Part shown: positions 58,743 through 64,000 of the stretch, piece by piece
Layout: every line of letters starts with the position of its first letter
Position numbering within the stretch: the stretch's first letter is position 1
Notes under the pieces: generated by a model
Databases searched by the model: none
Seen by the model: only the letters and a program-made list of their open reading frames with translations
What the model was told of the DNA's origin: nothing
Translations under genes and position numbers: made by a program
From: Bacteroidia bacterium
GTDB lineage: Bacteria; Bacteroidota; Bacteroidia; J057
Assembly: GCA_030430205.1 (NCBI GenBank)
Contig: JAUIGE010000031.1
Span: forward strand, 18,399-82,398
Direction of reading: 5' to 3'
DNA length: 64,000 nt

Positions 58743-59810
58743 ATGAACAGCTGGTTATTATATGGAGCAAATGGCTATACGGGCCGTCTGATCATCGAGG
58801 AAGCCCTCGCACGTGGTCATCGGCCCATCCTTGCCGGGCGCTCCGAAAAGAAAATCGCCCCCCTGGCACGCAGGTATAAGCTCGACTATCGCTGCTTTTC
58901 CCTCGCATCGAATGCGGAGATATGCCACCATCTGGAAGGCATTGACCTGGTTTTACTGGCCGCTGGGCCTTTTGTCCATACTTCGGAAGCGATGATCCGC
59001 GCCTGTCTGGAAACAAAAACGCACTACCTGGACATCACGGGAGAGATGCCGGTTTTTGCCCAAACCTTTGGCTATGATGAGTTTGCCAGGGAGGCAGGTA
59101 TCTGCCTGATGTCGGGCGTGGGCTTTGATGTGGTGCCCACAGACTGCCTGGGCGCATACGTCGCTCAGCGCCTGCCGGATGCCAGCAAGCTGGAGCTTGC
59201 CTTTGTCATGGGCGGTTCGCCCAGCGGTGGTACCTCCCGGACCATGGCCGAGATGGCAGGGCGAGGCGGATTTATCCGCGAAAACGGAAGTCTGAAGGCT
59301 TTTCCTCTGGGAAAAGGTTTTCAGGAAGTCCTTTTCGCCAATGGAAAGACACTGGCCGTTATGCCCATTCCCTGGGGCGACCTGGTCACAGCCTTTCACT
59401 CAACAGGCATCCCCAACATTATCACCTATGCCGCAGCACCCCGAATCCCCGCTTTAGGCGGGGTTTTATCCGTTTTTCGGCATGTCATGCGGATTCGTCC
59501 TTTGGTAAAACTCAGCCAAAAACTCCTCGGCTGGCTGATAGACGGGCCGGATGAAAGCAAGCCCGGCACAGCCTCAGGCCAGATTTGGGCGCGTGCCACC
59601 AATCCCAAAAAAGAACAAATCGAGGCCTGGCTGGAGATTTCCCCAGGCTATACCTTCACTGCCAGAGCGAGCGTCCTGTGTGTCGAGAAAGTGCTGAAAA
59701 GCAAGCTCCTGGGCACCTTTACGCCTTCCATGGCATTTGGAGTGGACTTTGTCCTCGAGATCGAGGGCAGCAAGCGTTTTGACAGCCTGAAGGCTGAAGT
59801 AGTGGTTTAA
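58743..59810 (+). CDS. saccharopine dehydrogenase-like NAD(P)-binding reductase, 355 aa
   Basis: N-terminal Rossmann domain with LLYGANGYTGRLIIEEALA (GxNGxxG) and LAGRSEKK, then GPFVHTSEAMIRACLETKTH and YLDITGEMPVF, the layout of the saccharopine dehydrogenase/trans-acting enoyl reductase-like family. It would reduce or oxidise a small organic or lipid-like substrate; the true substrate is unknown. It starts just after the repeat-filled gap and ends 21 bp before the hybrid kinase gene. Confidence 0.82.
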   Translation: MNSWLLYGANGYTGRLIIEEALARGHRPILAGRSEKKIAPLARRYKLDYRCFSLASNAEICHHLEGIDLVLLAAGPFVHTSEAMIRACLETKTHYLDITGEMPVFAQTFGYDEFAREAGICLMSGVGFDVVPTDCLGAYVAQRLPDASKLELAFVMGGSPSGGTSRTMAEMAGRGGFIRENGSLKAFPLGKGFQEVLFANGKTLAVMPIPWGDLVTAFHSTGIPNIITYAAAPRIPALGGVLSVFRHVMRIRPLVKLSQKLLGWLIDGPDESKPGTASGQIWARATNPKKEQIEAWLEISPGYTFTARASVLCVEKVLKSKLLGTFTPSMAFGVDFVLEIEGSKRFDSLKAEVVV

Positions 59811-59831
59811 TCGGTATCCAATTTTTTTTGT

Positions 59832-63767
<3,936 letters not shown>

Positions 63768-63770
<3 letters not shown>

Positions 63771-63794
63771 ATGTGTAGATGAGCAGATTTGCAG
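63768..63794 (+). repeat. short copy of the TAGATG/GCAGATTTGCAG gene-end microrepeat
   Basis: Starting at the kinase stop, TAGATGTGTAGATGAGCAGA followed by TTTGCAG resembles one arm of the repeat at 38321-38401. Confidence 0.4.
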
Positions 63795-63892
63795 CTGGGG
63801 GAGGGGGTATTGATTTTTCAAAATCAAGAAAGCCTGAAAAAACAGTGAAAATCAGTTCAGTACAGGACAATTTTTCAGGAAAGTTCCCCAAA

Positions 63893-63970
63893 GTCCCGAA
63901 GGGACGCCATATACAGCATGGGGCGAAGCCCCATGAAGGTAAACGCCCCCAATAGAAGTCCTGAAAGGAC
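63893..63970. repeat. divergent copy of the multi-hairpin element
   Basis: Hairpins GTCCCGAAGGGAC (63893-63905), ATGGGGCGAAGCCCCAT (63918-63934) and GTCCTGAAAGGAC (63958-63970), separated by GCCATATACAGC-like spacers. The order and spacing match one end of the element at 55429-55593, with different but still paired stem bases. It may continue past the right edge. Confidence 0.6.
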
Positions 63971-64000
63971 GGCATATCTTAGGAAGCCATAGCTAATATA

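Overview
The window is a chromosomal segment of a Bacteroidota bacterium, most likely from the Saprospiria (Lewinella/Haliscomenobacter-like). The placement is inferred, not tested. It rests on: type IX secretion (T9SS) C-terminal sorting domains on secreted proteins (9124-12906, 35738-37414); the T9SS response regulator PorX (44625-46193); a lipoprotein with the Bacteroidota-type CTDPSSPDYNPDA segment; a DUF4293 protein; a flotillin FloA; and TAnnTTTG-type -7 promoter boxes placed almost on the start codons. I saw no rRNA, tRNA or CRISPR.

Layout. 1-1.8 kb: the end of a secreted-protein gene and a conserved hypothetical. 1.8-23 kb: a large surface-polysaccharide locus with at least five glycosyltransferases, two SAM methyltransferases, two multi-membrane GT-C-like proteins, a PseC-type aminotransferase, a Wzx-like flippase, a sugar epimerase, a formyltransferase and a polysaccharide deacetylase. 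A 1260-residue T9SS cargo protein sits directly upstream of the flippase. Much of this locus is AT-rich, but pseC inside it is clearly GC-rich, so it looks like a mosaic. 23-35.6 kb: mostly housekeeping genes, namely an epimerase, a CPBP-family membrane protein, a TMTC-like TPR membrane protein, a carbamoyltransferase with SxtK/SxtJ-like partners, tsaE, alanine dehydrogenase, divIC-mrp-nifU, floA and DUF4293. 35.7-47.5 kb: secreted hydrolase-like and PhoD-like proteins, a type-23 'polymorphic toxin' family outer-membrane-like protein, an AAA-ATPase/PD-(D/E)XK protein, lpxB, acyl-CoA dehydrogenase, an SDR, porX and an HD phosphohydrolase. 47.5-51.1 kb: two paralogous sigma factor/anti-sigma pairs, one ending in TPRs and one in a formylglycine-generating-enzyme (FGE) fold. 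51.1-57.9 kb: accessory genes, namely a broken AAA-ATPase remnant, a DUF4143 ATPase, an AlbA_2 regulator, a DUF4856 lipoprotein and two secreted proteins. 57.9-64 kb: a repeat-rich gap, a saccharopine dehydrogenase-like reductase and a giant hybrid histidine kinase.

The most unusual content is a set of short repeats that colonise gene ends, linkers and gaps. (1) A purine-rich element with a constant core (CCTTCGAGGACTCAGGACAG) followed by CAAAACCCGAAACCC repeats lies in frame inside two unrelated GT-B enzymes, a glycosyltransferase and LpxB. It is read in different frames, and each time it sits in the linker between the two Rossmann domains; fragments occur in the carbamoyltransferase and SxtJ genes. 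(2) A hairpin repeat containing AATCTGCTAATTTGCTCATC encodes most of the predicted signal peptide of the type-23 protein and recurs at other gene ends. (3) Multi-hairpin elements at 55429-55593 and 63893-63970 show base changes that preserve pairing. (4) A roughly 190-bp element with 11-bp terminal inverted repeats occurs twice, plus one internally deleted copy, at 58018-58635. (5) A 109-bp duplication at an exact 400-bp offset flanks a structured insert at 47.5-48 kb.
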